This document shows, piece after piece, positions 33,710-42,672 of a stretch of 64,000 bases of DNA. Position 1 is the stretch's first letter, and each line of letters opens with the position of its first letter. The position numbers and the translations under genes are program-made. This DNA is from JALCRY01 sp050946575 (GTDB taxonomy: Bacteria; Bacillota; Clostridia; Peptostreptococcales; Anaerovoracaceae): assembly GCA_050946575.1 (NCBI GenBank), contig JBMNVB010000001.1:1-64000 (forward strand), in the 5' to 3' direction. The notes under the pieces are model-generated. The model did no database searches. It was not told the DNA's origin and worked only from the letters and a program-made list of their open reading frames with translations.

Positions 33710-35245
33710 TTACTCTTCTTCCTTCTGCTCTTCCGCAGGTTCTTCTGCCGGTTCTTCAGCAGGTTCTTCTGCCGGTTCTTCAGCAGGTTCTTCCGCAGCC
33801 TCTTCCTCAGGCTTCTCCTCAGGCTTTTCGACCGCTTCGCTCACGTCAGCTCTCGATGCGCGTGCCTGTTCGTATTTGGCCGTGACATCGTCGATGCCGC
33901 CGGCGAACAGGAACATATCCTCCGGGATATGGTCGTGCTTGCCTTCGAGTATTTCCCTGAAGCCTCTTACAGTCTCTTCGATGGTTACATATTTTCCTTC
34001 CATGCCCGTGAACTGTTCAGCTACCGAGAACGGCTGCGACATGAATCTCTGGATCTTTCTGGCCCTGTTTACAACGAGCTTGTCCGCGTCGGACAGTTCG
34101 TCCATACCGAGGATCGCGATGATGTCCTGCAGATCCTGATATTTCTGGAGTACCTGCTGAACGTCTCTCGCCGTCTGGTAATGCTCCTCGCCGATGATCA
34201 GCGGATCCATGATCCTGGACGTAGACGCCAGCGGGTCTACGGCCGGATAGATACCGAGCTCCGTGATGCTTCTGGAAAGCGTCGTCGTAGCGTCGAGGTG
34301 GGCGAATGTCGTGGCAGGCGCAGGGTCTGTCAGGTCGTCGGCAGGTACATATACAGCCTGTATGGATGTTACGGAACCCTTCTTTGTCGAAGTGATCCTT
34401 TCCTGCAGCGCGCCCATTTCCGTGGCCAGTGTCGGCTGATATCCTACGGCGGACGGCATACGTCCGAGCAGCGCCGATACCTCGGAACCTGCCTGAGTGA
34501 ATCTGAAGATATTGTCTATGAACAGAAGTACGTCCTGTCCTTCCACATCTCTGAAATACTCAGCCATCGTAAGCCCTGTGAGAGCTACTCTCATACGGGC
34601 CCCCGGAGGTTCGTTCATCTGGCCGAATACCATGGCCGTGTTGTTTATTACTCCGGATTCTATCATTTCATAGTAAAGGTCGTTTCCTTCACGCGTACGC
34701 TCTCCCACGCCCGCGAATACGGAAATGCCTCCGTGCTCTCTCGCGATGTTCGAGATGAGCTCCTGGATAAGTACCGTCTTTCCTACTCCGGCGCCTCCGA
34801 ACAGTCCTACCTTTCCGCCTCTTGTGTAAGGAGCGATAAGGTCGATTACCTTGATGCCCGTTTCGAACATCTGAGTCGTCGTGTCCTGCTCTTCGAATTT
34901 AGGAGCCGGTCTGTGGATCGACGCCTTCTTGTCTGTATTTACAGGTCCCTTGTCATCGATCGTCTCACCGATAACGTTGAACAGTCTTCCGAGCACTTCC
35001 TTGCCGACGGGAACGGCGATCGGGCCGCCCGTATCAACAGCGTCCATGCCTCTCTTGAGTCCGTCAGTGGACGAAAGAGCAACGCATCTTACGATGTCAT
35101 CACCGATATGCTGTGAAACCTCAGCAACGATCCTTCTGCCTTCGAGCATGATCTCGATGGCGTTGTTGAGTTCCGGCATATGATCGGCATCGAATTTGAC
35201 GTCTATGACAGGTCCTATGATCTCGTTTATCTTACCTGTGTTCAC
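33710..35245 (-). CDS. atpD: ATP synthase beta subunit with repetitive acidic C-terminal extension
   Basis: This is the catalytic F1 subunit, with Walker A GGAGVGKT (near residue 155) and the family segment ALLGRMPSAVGYQPTLA. The normal fold ends near residue 468 (GGIDDVTAKYEQA). About 40 more residues follow, made of EKPEE and at least five EEPA units, and are absent from typical beta subunits of about 465 residues. The start is GTG with GGAGGT upstream. The repeats are imperfect at the DNA level (33713-33830), with no frameshift, so the extension is translated if the gene is. Confidence 0.96.
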   Translation of the reverse strand: MNTGKINEIIGPVIDVKFDADHMPELNNAIEIMLEGRRIVAEVSQHIGDDIVRCVALSSTDGLKRGMDAVDTGGPIAVPVGKEVLGRLFNVIGETIDDKGPVNTDKKASIHRPAPKFEEQDTTTQMFETGIKVIDLIAPYTRGGKVGLFGGAGVGKTVLIQELISNIAREHGGISVFAGVGERTREGNDLYYEMIESGVINNTAMVFGQMNEPPGARMRVALTGLTMAEYFRDVEGQDVLLFIDNIFRFTQAGSEVSALLGRMPSAVGYQPTLATEMGALQERITSTKKGSVTSIQAVYVPADDLTDPAPATTFAHLDATTTLSRSITELGIYPAVDPLASTSRIMDPLIIGEEHYQTARDVQQVLQKYQDLQDIIAILGMDELSDADKLVVNRARKIQRFMSQPFSVAEQFTGMEGKYVTIEETVRGFREILEGKHDHIPEDMFLFAGGIDDVTAKYEQARASRADVSEAVEKPEEKPEEEAAEEPAEEPAEEPAEEPAEEPAEEQKEEE

Positions 35246-35262
35246 TGTTATAAACCTCCAAA

Positions 35263-36126
35263 CTAATTAAGTGCTTCCGAACCGGAGACGACTTCTATCA
35301 GTTCGTTTGTGATAGCGGACTGTCTCGCTCTGTTGTAGTACAGCGAGAGTTCATCGAGCATCTCCCTTGCATTGTCCGTAGCGTTCTCCATGGCCATCCT
35401 TCTCGCGGCGTGTTCGCACGTCGCGGATTCGATGATGGCTCCATAGAGCATAGTCTCCATATATTTAGGCACGAGATAGTTGAAAACCTCTCCTACCGAC
35501 GGCTCATATTCGACTTCCTGATTCTGCTTCATGATCTCCGGATCAAGGTCTACCTTGAACGGGAGAAGCTGCACCTTCGTCGCCGCCTGTTCGAGCTGGC
35601 TGAGGTACGCCGTGTAAACGAGCACTACCCTGTCGATCTCGCCCTTGTCGAACATTTCAATGATCGGCGAGCTTACTTCGCGCGACTCCACGAATGTGAA
35701 ATCTTCCGGAGGCCTGTTATAGTCTCTGACAATAGGCACTCCGCGTTTCGAGAAATAATCCCTGGCTTTCGTTCCGATCGTAATGATCGAAGGGTTTTCG
35801 TCATGCGCCATTTCCTGCTCCGCCACCTTGATGATGTTGGAGTTGAAGCTTCCGCACAGTCCTCTCGAGCTTGAGAGGATGACATAGCATGTATTCTTTA
35901 TTTCCCTTCCGCCTTCGAGGTACTTTTCGGGGACCTCTCCGGCGTTATTGAATATCTCGGCTATCGAGTCCGTAATGAAATGCAGATACTGATTCGACTT
36001 TTCGAAAGAGATCTTCGCTCTTCTCAGTTTCGCCGCGGAGACCAGCTTCATAGCATTTGTGATATGCTCCATGCTCGTAACAGATCTTATTCTTCTTTTT
36101 ACTGCCTGAAGATCACTGGATGCCAT
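35263..36126 (-). CDS. atpG: ATP synthase gamma subunit
   Basis: The 287-residue rotor shaft of F1 is recognised by the N-terminal RRIRSVTSMEHITNAMKLV and the C-terminal YNRARQSAITNELIEVVSG. AAGGAGGTG precedes the ATG. It sits between atpA and atpD as usual. Confidence 0.97.
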   Translation of the reverse strand: MASSDLQAVKRRIRSVTSMEHITNAMKLVSAAKLRRAKISFEKSNQYLHFITDSIAEIFNNAGEVPEKYLEGGREIKNTCYVILSSSRGLCGSFNSNIIKVAEQEMAHDENPSIITIGTKARDYFSKRGVPIVRDYNRPPEDFTFVESREVSSPIIEMFDKGEIDRVVLVYTAYLSQLEQAATKVQLLPFKVDLDPEIMKQNQEVEYEPSVGEVFNYLVPKYMETMLYGAIIESATCEHAARRMAMENATDNAREMLDELSLYYNRARQSAITNELIEVVSGSEALN

Positions 36127-36141
36127 CGTCTCACCTCCTTA

Positions 36142-37707
36142 CTACATTTCGTCCTGGTTGCCCATAGCCGCGATTACTTCGTCTTCGTGCTTTGTAAACT
36201 CAGCCTTGTTGATTTTCTTGAACTCGAGGATAGCGGCCTTGAGAACCTCTTCCGTCTCGTCCGAGAAATCGCCTGTGTCTTTTATTTCATTTCCTATCTC
36301 AGGATGCTGTTCGTCCATGAACGCGTAGAATTCCTGCTCGAAATCCTTTATCTTGTCGATAGGGATGTCGGCGAGATAATCGTTCGTGGCCGCATATATC
36401 AGTTCCACCTGATGCCATACCGGGATCGGGTGGTACTGGCCCTGCTTCAGGATCTCCATGAGGATAGCGCCGTGGTCGAGTCTCGCCTTCGTGTCCGCGT
36501 CTACGTCCGAACCGAACTGTGAGAACGAAGCGAGTTCTCTGTACTGCGCCAGTTCCAGCTTGATCTTGCTGGATACTTTCTTCATGGCCTTTATCTGCGC
36601 GTTTCCTCCTACACGGGATACCGAGATACCGGAATCTATAGCCGGTCTCTGTCCCTGGAAGAACAGATCCGTGATCAGGAATATCTGTCCGTCTGTAATG
36701 GATATTACGTTTGTAGGGATATATGCCGAGATGTCTCCTGCCTGCGTTTCGATGATAGGCATCGCCGTTAGCGAGCCTCCTCCGAGTTCATCCGACAGTT
36801 TCGCCGCTCTTTCGAGCAGTCTGCTGTGCAGATAAAATACGTCGCCAGGATAAGCTTCACGCCCCGGCGGACGTCTCAGCAGCAGCGACATGGCTCTGTA
36901 TGCGACCGCGTGCTTTGAAAGGTCATCATAGATGATCAGCACGTGTCCTCCCTTGTACATGAAGTATTCGCCCATAGCGCATCCGGCGTACGGAGCGATA
37001 TACTGCAGCGGAGCCGAGTCACTTGCCGTAGCCGAAACTACGATAGTGTAATCCATGGCGCCCCTGTCCTCGAGTACTTTTACGAGCTGGGCTACCGTGG
37101 ACTGCTTCTGTCCTATCGCTACATAAATACAAATAACATCTGTGTCTTTCTGATTCAGTATAGTGTCAATGGCGATCGCCGTCTTACCGGTCTGTCTGTC
37201 GCCGATGATCAGCTCACGCTGTCCTCTGCCGATAGGGATCATCGAGTCTATTCCCTTGAGCCCCGTCTGCAGCGGTTCTTTTACCGACTGTCTCTCTATT
37301 ACACTCGGTGCCACCGCTTCTATCGGTCTTCTTTCACTTGTCTGGATCGGACCCTTGCCGTCGATCGGCTGTCCGAGAGCATTGACTACTCTGCCGACCA
37401 TGGCGTCGCCTACAGGTACCGATGTTACCCTTCCTGTAGGCTTTACGATATCGCCTTCCTTAATAGTCTCATCAGATCCGAGTATTACGCATCCGACGTT
37501 GTCCTCCTCAAGGTTCTGCGCGATCCCGTAAACACCGCCGGGGAATTCAAGAAGTTCTCCCGACATGCAGTTGTCCAATCCGTAGACTCTGGCAATGCCG
37601 TCGCCGACCTGTATTACGACTCCGAATTCCGAAATGTCCAGTTCGTTCTCGTAATCTTCGATCTGTTTTTTGATGACGGCACTGATTTCTTCAGGTCTTA
37701 AATTCAT
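36142..37707 (-). CDS. atpA: ATP synthase alpha subunit
   Basis: The 521-residue non-catalytic F1 subunit has the P-loop GDRQTGKT (near residue 170) and the SVSRVGG segment of the family. AGGAGG lies before the ATG. The C-terminus is slightly longer than average but not repetitive. Confidence 0.98.
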   Translation of the reverse strand: MNLRPEEISAVIKKQIEDYENELDISEFGVVIQVGDGIARVYGLDNCMSGELLEFPGGVYGIAQNLEEDNVGCVILGSDETIKEGDIVKPTGRVTSVPVGDAMVGRVVNALGQPIDGKGPIQTSERRPIEAVAPSVIERQSVKEPLQTGLKGIDSMIPIGRGQRELIIGDRQTGKTAIAIDTILNQKDTDVICIYVAIGQKQSTVAQLVKVLEDRGAMDYTIVVSATASDSAPLQYIAPYAGCAMGEYFMYKGGHVLIIYDDLSKHAVAYRAMSLLLRRPPGREAYPGDVFYLHSRLLERAAKLSDELGGGSLTAMPIIETQAGDISAYIPTNVISITDGQIFLITDLFFQGQRPAIDSGISVSRVGGNAQIKAMKKVSSKIKLELAQYRELASFSQFGSDVDADTKARLDHGAILMEILKQGQYHPIPVWHQVELIYAATNDYLADIPIDKIKDFEQEFYAFMDEQHPEIGNEIKDTGDFSDETEEVLKAAILEFKKINKAEFTKHEDEVIAAMGNQDEM

Positions 37708-37737
37708 CTTTCAGATTCCTCCTGCAATAATGGTTAC

Positions 37738-38274
37738 TTACGATTTGATCGCGGCTGTCAGATCTTCAAGCCGCTTTTTCAGGGACGCGTCGATAAGCCT
37801 CCCGTTTACCAGGACTTTCACTCCTCCGATCAGGGACTTGTCTATCTCATTTCTCAGAACGACATTCGTGCTGAGAAGTTTCGATGCCTGTTCCTGAAGT
37901 TTTTCGAGCTGTTCCTGTTTCAAAGGCACGACGGAATAGGCGACTCCCGTCGCTTTTCCTTCTTCTTCGTCCCTCAGCTTGATATACGCCTTAACTATCC
38001 GCTCATAATGCCCGAATCTTCCCTTGTCCTCCAGGACATAAAGGAAATTCAGCATTTCCTGTGATATGCGCCCCGAAAACACATTTTTCAATGCGCCTTT
38101 TTTTTCTGCAGCCGAAACCGCCGGGTTCTTCAGATAGCTGTAAAACGTCTTCTCCCGTTTGAATATTTCGAGGACCGCCTCAGCCTCTTCCTGGATGGAA
38201 TCGACTCTGTCGAGATCCTTCGCGGCGTCATACAAAGCTGTGCCGTATGTCTTATCTACGGTTAGTTCTGCCAT
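37738..38274 (-). CDS. atpH: ATP synthase delta subunit
   Basis: The 178-residue peripheral-stalk subunit (OSCP type) is recognised by the C-terminal NEIDKSLIGGVKVLVNGRLIDASLKKRL. It overlaps atpF by 13 bp, which suggests translational coupling. The ribosome site (GAGGCAGGTAG) is weak. Confidence 0.94.
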   Translation of the reverse strand: MAELTVDKTYGTALYDAAKDLDRVDSIQEEAEAVLEIFKREKTFYSYLKNPAVSAAEKKGALKNVFSGRISQEMLNFLYVLEDKGRFGHYERIVKAYIKLRDEEEGKATGVAYSVVPLKQEQLEKLQEQASKLLSTNVVLRNEIDKSLIGGVKVLVNGRLIDASLKKRLEDLTAAIKS

Positions 38275-38771
38275 CCCGGTCTACCTGCCTCTTCGATTAC
38301 TTTGTCGACAATCTTCATCTGCTCGTCGTCGCCCGAAAGTTCATGTTCCATGATTTTACTCGCAGCCTGCAGCGCCATTGCGGCGACCTCCTGCCTCATA
38401 TCTGCGAGAGCCGACGCTCTTTCGCGTTCGATCTCCTTTTCGGCCTTGACTATCATCTCGCCCGCTCTGGTGTTCGCGTCATCTATGATGCGCTTCGCCT
38501 GGGCATCAGCCTTCGCTTTGGATTTTCTTATGATCTCGCGGCCTTCGGCTTCATAGTTCGCGATTTTCTTCTCATAATTCTCCAGTTTCTGATCGGCTTT
38601 GGCGTTCGTCATGGCCGCATTATCGAGCGCGTCCTGGATAGTCTGCTTTCTTTTCGCCAGCATGTCCAGGAACGGTCTGTAAAGAAACTTTCCGAGTATC
38701 CCGACAAGGATGAGGAAGTTCACTAAGTAAAAGATAAATTCCTTTAAACTAAGCCCTAACGCTTCTACCAT
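38262..38771 (-). CDS. atpF: ATP synthase b subunit
   Basis: The 169-residue peripheral stalk protein has one N-terminal membrane segment (about residues 10-28) followed by a long charged coiled coil. It overlaps atpH by 13 bp. Confidence 0.95.
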   Translation of the reverse strand: MVEALGLSLKEFIFYLVNFLILVGILGKFLYRPFLDMLAKRKQTIQDALDNAAMTNAKADQKLENYEKKIANYEAEGREIIRKSKAKADAQAKRIIDDANTRAGEMIVKAEKEIERERASALADMRQEVAAMALQAASKIMEHELSGDDEQMKIVDKVIEEAGRPGWQN

Positions 38772-38842
38772 AAAATCCTGCCTGCCTTCCTTCGCCGCGC
38801 CCGAACGGCGCAGCTGTCAAAGTTTTTCTGTTCCTTCGATAA

Positions 38843-39064
38843 TTAGATTTTAGCAAACAGCAGGAATGCGATAAGCAGTCCGTAAATAGCAAGCGACTCC
38901 ATGAATGCGAACGCAAGTATCATGTTCGTACGGAGCGGTCCGATAAGTTCAGGCTGACGCGCCATTCCTTCCAGTCCTTTAGCTGCTGCGATACCCTGGC
39001 CAACGCCCGGCCCTATCGTTGACAATCCTATTGCCAGTCCTGTAGCTAATGCAATTAAACCCAT
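38843..39064 (-). CDS. atpE: ATP synthase c subunit, sodium-type
   Basis: The 73-residue proteolipid has two membrane hairpin helices. The ion-site residues follow the Na+ pattern of Ilyobacter tartaricus: Q23 in GPGVGQG, then E56-S57 and Y61 (FMESLAIY), with the same 33-residue spacing between Q and E. H+-type c rings usually lack the Q/S pair. AAAGGAG precedes the ATG. The prediction is for Na+ coupling. Confidence 0.95.
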   Translation of the reverse strand: MGLIALATGLAIGLSTIGPGVGQGIAAAKGLEGMARQPELIGPLRTNMILAFAFMESLAIYGLLIAFLLFAKI

Positions 39065-39141
39065 GAGTTGTTCTCCTTTCCTGTGTTACATCATATATAT
39101 TTATGCCGGGCATGAGATACCCGTCTTAAATATCCGAATTA

Positions 39142-39810
39142 TTATTCCTGTGCCTCGAGAGGTTCTCCTGCCTCGCTGATATATATTCCGGCAAGCAGAG
39201 CGAATACCAGCGCCTGAACGAGTCCCATCAGGACGCTCAGCAGGTTCATGACTACCGGAAGCCCTATAGGCACCAGATTGAAGAATGATTCCGTTACCGT
39301 TTCTTCTCCGTATATGTTTCCGTAAAGTCGGACGGTGAGCGAAAGAGGCTTTACGAGGTCTTCAATGATCATAAGCGGGGCCAGTACCGCGAACGGCATG
39401 AGCCAGTGCTTGTAATATCTCGGACCGTGATTTGCCTTTATACCGGCGACCTGCATGAAGAAGAATACCAGCAGCGCCATCGCCATCGTACAGTTTATAG
39501 AACTCGTCGGAGCCTTCATGCCCGGTATCTGACCGGACGCGGGCAGGAGTCCGACGTAGTTACTGATCAGAATATAAATAAAGAGTGTTCCTACGAACGG
39601 GAACCACGATTTGCAAAGCTTTTTCCCCATCAGATCCTCGAAGAACCCATGCAGTCCTTCGATCGACACTTCCAATACATTCTGCAGGCCCGACGGCACC
39701 ATTTCCAGATGACGGCTCGCATAGATGCTGAGCACCGCCAGAACTACCGTTATGACAGCGCTTGTAAACATCCCGCTTGACCATCCTATTGAATTCAGGA
39801 ATGTACTCAA
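39142..39810 (-). CDS. atpB: ATP synthase a subunit
   Basis: The stator subunit of about 222 residues forms the ion half-channels. The essential arginine is visible in LSLTVRLYGNIYGEE. There is no ATG near the expected N-terminus. AAGGAGG overlaps the end of atpI, and a TTG at 39810 is 10 nt from it. A TTG at 39819 is only 1 nt away and so less likely. Confidence 0.93.
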   Translation of the reverse strand: MSTFLNSIGWSSGMFTSAVITVVLAVLSIYASRHLEMVPSGLQNVLEVSIEGLHGFFEDLMGKKLCKSWFPFVGTLFIYILISNYVGLLPASGQIPGMKAPTSSINCTMAMALLVFFFMQVAGIKANHGPRYYKHWLMPFAVLAPLMIIEDLVKPLSLTVRLYGNIYGEETVTESFFNLVPIGLPVVMNLLSVLMGLVQALVFALLAGIYISEAGEPLEAQE

Positions 39811-39815
39811 GTTCC

Positions 39816-40151
39816 TCAAACCTCCTTGTCGACATTCACATTCTGAGTTGTCTTTTTAGCTCTGAGCGCCATGACTCTGTTCATGACGGACAGCGCTATC
39901 GCTGTTGCGATAATGCACGCTATCCAACTGAAAGGGTAAAGTTCGCGAAGGAAAAACACTAGCGCAAGCGCCCCAATATTAACTCCGTAACTAATAAACG
40001 CTCTTGAATATAATTTCGTGGCTTCACCGGAATAGTCGCCTGAAGCGACATCCTCCGCGGCCGCGTACTTATTCCATATGAACATATATTTAAGGTAGCC
40101 GACCAGACAGCCGAAAACCGCCCCGGCGACGGCCCCCGTAACATATTCCAC
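39816..40151 (-). CDS. atpI: ATP synthase subunit I (AtpI-like)
   Basis: The 111-residue protein has four short hydrophobic segments, and its place at the head of the atp operon marks it as AtpI-like, a factor proposed to help c-ring assembly. The start is GTG with AAGGAG 11 nt upstream. Its end overlaps the atpB ribosome site. Confidence 0.8.
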   Translation of the reverse strand: MEYVTGAVAGAVFGCLVGYLKYMFIWNKYAAAEDVASGDYSGEATKLYSRAFISYGVNIGALALVFFLRELYPFSWIACIIATAIALSVMNRVMALRAKKTTQNVNVDKEV

Positions 40152-40185
40152 TTTGTCGTACGCTCCTTCCGCACTATATTTCTTA

Positions 40186-40191
40186 ATTATA
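40186..40191 (-). promoter_or_regulatory. -10 box of the atp operon
   Basis: TATAAT on the minus strand lies 34 nt before the atpI start codon. A -35-like TTTACT is 16 bp upstream. No other promoter is obvious in the operon. Confidence 0.5.
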
Positions 40192-40270
40192 CACCCTGTA
40201 CAGAAAAAGTAAATAATTCAATATTGTATTTTCTGAATGTTCTATACTGCTTTCGCCCGTCTCCGGCGCA

Positions 40271-40750
40271 TCACGCGCGGAAATTGTTTCCGTTCTCGAG
40301 ATCGCTGAGCATGACTATCTTCAGCCCGGCCTCCGCGAGCATCTCGACCGCCATTTCATCAGGATAGCCTTCCTTTACTACTATCCTCTTTATCCCCGCG
40401 TTTATTATCATCTTCGCGCAGATGATGCACGGCTGCGTCGTGATGTACATCGTGGCGCCCTCGATGGACTGAGCCAGAGTGGCCGCCTGGATTATCGCGT
40501 TCTGCTCGGCGTGCAGCGCCCTGCAGAGTTCGTGCCGTTCGCCGCTCGGGATATGATGTTCCTCGCGGTAGCACCTTCCCGTATCCGTGCAGTGAGGCAC
40601 GCCGCTCGGAGCGCCGTTATAGCCCGTGGCGATCACATGCCGGTCCTGCACGACGACCGCGCCGACCTGCCGCCTCAGACATGTAGATCTTTTAGCCGCG
40701 AGCTCGGCCATTTCCATGAAATATTCATCCCAGCTAATACGTTCAGCCAT
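40271..40750 (-). CDS. comEB: dCMP/cytidine deaminase family protein (ComEB-like)
   Basis: The 159-residue protein has the zinc motifs LHAEQNAIIQ (HAE) and QPCIICAK (PCxxC) of deoxycytidylate deaminases. It converts dCMP to dUMP for dTTP synthesis. B. subtilis ComEB is encoded in a competence operon but is not needed for uptake. AGGGAGG precedes the ATG. It is a single gene here, next to the atp operon. Confidence 0.88.
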   Translation of the reverse strand: MAERISWDEYFMEMAELAAKRSTCLRRQVGAVVVQDRHVIATGYNGAPSGVPHCTDTGRCYREEHHIPSGERHELCRALHAEQNAIIQAATLAQSIEGATMYITTQPCIICAKMIINAGIKRIVVKEGYPDEMAVEMLAEAGLKIVMLSDLENGNNFRA

Positions 40751-40811
40751 CTTGGAGCCTCCCTATACTTTCCAGATATTTTATCACAATGATTATATAT
40801 TTCAAAAAAAA

Positions 40812-41576
40812 TCAGAAAAATATTTTCTTCAGATAAAGCCCCTGCGGCGGTGCCGTGTGCCCCGCGAGCGCCCTGTCTTTTCCCTCTATTATGTGCGGCA
40901 ATTCCCCCGCATTGATTTTTCCCCGCCCGACATCTACGAGTGTGCCGGCGATTATCCTCACCATGTTGTACAGGAACCCGTCGCCAGTCACTTCCACGTC
41001 GATCTCATCGAGGACTCTTCCGGACGGCGTTTCCGCGTCCTTCTCTTTTACATCAATGCCCGATATCGTGCGCACGGTGGTCTTTCTCTCATAACTTCCC
41101 GACGCTTCGAAGCTTTTGAAATCATGCGTCCCCAGAACAGCCGCCGCGGCTTCGCGCATTGATGCCGTATCGAGGCCCTCCCCCGCGAAATAATAATAAT
41201 TCCGGAGGAACGGGTCGACATCTGAGGACGCGATTATCTTATATACATACGTCTTTCCTTTGGAATCGAATCTCGCGTGGAAATGTTCCGGGACCTCCTC
41301 GGCCGCGACGAGCCTGATGCTCTCCGGCAGCAGATTGTTCGCCGCCAGGCAGATGCGGTCCGTCGGGATCTTTATATCGCCGGAGAACGTCGCGCACTGT
41401 CCGAGCGCGTGCACGCCGGCGTCCGTCCTGCTCGTACCGTCTATCGAGACTTCGAAGCCGCACAGCTCGGAAAGCACGCGTTCCGTCTCGCCCTGCACCG
41501 TCCGGGCGTCCGGCTGGCGCTGCCATCCGGAGTACGGCGTCCCGTCATATGAAATTGTAAGCAGGATATTTTTCAT
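40812..41576 (-). CDS. truA: tRNA pseudouridine synthase A
   Basis: The protein of 254 residues makes pseudouridine at positions 38-40 of tRNA anticodon arms. The catalytic aspartate lies in GTSRTDAGVHALGQ. The start at 41576 (MKNILLTISYDG) gives normal length. The longer frame upstream overlaps yhbY. The ribosome site is weak, and the gene begins 8 bp after the yhbY stop, so it probably relies on re-initiation. Confidence 0.95.
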   Translation of the reverse strand: MKNILLTISYDGTPYSGWQRQPDARTVQGETERVLSELCGFEVSIDGTSRTDAGVHALGQCATFSGDIKIPTDRICLAANNLLPESIRLVAAEEVPEHFHARFDSKGKTYVYKIIASSDVDPFLRNYYYFAGEGLDTASMREAAAAVLGTHDFKSFEASGSYERKTTVRTISGIDVKEKDAETPSGRVLDEIDVEVTGDGFLYNMVRIIAGTLVDVGRGKINAGELPHIIEGKDRALAGHTAPPQGLYLKKIFF

Positions 41577-41584
41577 TTCGATAA

Positions 41585-41884
41585 TTATTCCGGCAGCACG
41601 ATCTTCCGTTTTTCCGGTTTCTTCGCCTGTCTGTAAACTACGAATCTGCGTCCGATCGACTGCACGTAATCGCATTTCAGATAGAACGCGACTTCGTTCG
41701 CTGCCGCCTTACAGTCGAGGTCGGAACCGTCCTGGATCTTCACCTTCACCAGTTCCCTGTTATCGAGCGCCGTTTCGATCTCCTTATACACATTCTCCGT
41801 GAGACCGGCGCGTCCGATATATACAGTCGCCGGGAGCTCGTTCGCGAGCCCCCTGAGATATCCTCTCTGTTTGCCGGTAAGCAT
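41585..41884 (-). CDS. yhbY: YhbY-family RNA-binding protein (CRM domain)
   Basis: The 99-residue single CRM-domain protein has LTGKQRGYLRGLA at its start and a GRAGLTENV segment corresponding to the GNQG-type RNA-binding loop. Relatives act in 50S ribosome assembly. AAGGGAGG precedes the ATG. It is followed by truA. Confidence 0.92.
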   Translation of the reverse strand: MLTGKQRGYLRGLANELPATVYIGRAGLTENVYKEIETALDNRELVKVKIQDGSDLDCKAAANEVAFYLKCDYVQSIGRRFVVYRQAKKPEKRKIVLPE

Positions 41885-41894
41885 ATTTCCTCCC

Positions 41895-42671
41895 TTAAAA
41901 TCCGAGCACTCTTATATGCAATGCTATATACAGCGCGGCCGCGGCGCATATGTATGTGGTCAGCGGCTGCGCATCGCCTTTTCTGTCCCGTCCCGTCCGC
42001 GTCAGGAACAGCGTCACCACAGCGGAAGCGCACGCTCCGCCCGCCACTACAGCGAGCGCGCCGTACGGCCCGGTCATGAGCCCGATCGCGGCCCCGGCCG
42101 GGATCTCGGCCGCGCCCATGAGCGGCGCCTTCAGGCTCGAGTCCCTGTGCCGTCCGGGCAGATATCCGTACTCGTCGTTATACATCGCAGAGCCTGTGTC
42201 CCGCTTCAGTGCGTACTTCACTATCAGGAAAACGACAGCCGACGCGCCGAGCCCGGCCGCGGCTCCGATGACGATCATCTTCCATGTGCTGTGGAACGGT
42301 ATGAAACCGAACCCGCAGACAAACAGCAGTACGGTGAACTGATCCGGGACCACTCTGTACTTCCCGCAAGACATTGCCATCAATGCCAGGATGAACAGAG
42401 CCGCGGCCGCCGGCACCGCATACTGCGGCGTCTCGCGCGAGACAATGAAAACATATACGATGCAGAACACGACCGAGCTCACGTATTTCCAGGGATACCC
42501 CGGTATACGCTGCCGGTCGCTGCTGACCGCATCGCGGCACGGGTCCTCGCCGTAAGGAGCGAACCACGAGGCCGGCGTATGATTGAACGCATACACCGCG
42601 CCGTTCCCGGCTATGATGCCGGCCGCGACCGCCCCCGCTATTTTTATCAGTAAAATGACTACGGCATGCAT
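41895..42671 (-). CDS. Degenerate prepilin-peptidase-like membrane protein
   Basis: The 258-residue protein has about seven hydrophobic segments and the overall plan of A24 prepilin peptidases: GNGAVYAFNHTP near residue 22 corresponds to GSFLNV-I-RLP, CGKYRVVPDQF near 105 to the D-x5-IPD region, and MGAAEIPAGAAIGL near 195 to GGGD-KL. Both catalytic aspartates appear to be replaced (the first lost, the second a glutamate), so it is probably inactive as a peptidase or has another role. It starts 2 bp after glnS ends and precedes yhbY. The family assignment is moderate. Confidence 0.55.
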   Translation of the reverse strand: MHAVVILLIKIAGAVAAGIIAGNGAVYAFNHTPASWFAPYGEDPCRDAVSSDRQRIPGYPWKYVSSVVFCIVYVFIVSRETPQYAVPAAAALFILALMAMSCGKYRVVPDQFTVLLFVCGFGFIPFHSTWKMIVIGAAAGLGASAVVFLIVKYALKRDTGSAMYNDEYGYLPGRHRDSSLKAPLMGAAEIPAGAAIGLMTGPYGALAVVAGGACASAVVTLFLTRTGRDRKGDAQPLTTYICAAAALYIALHIRVLGF

Positions 42672-42672
42672 G

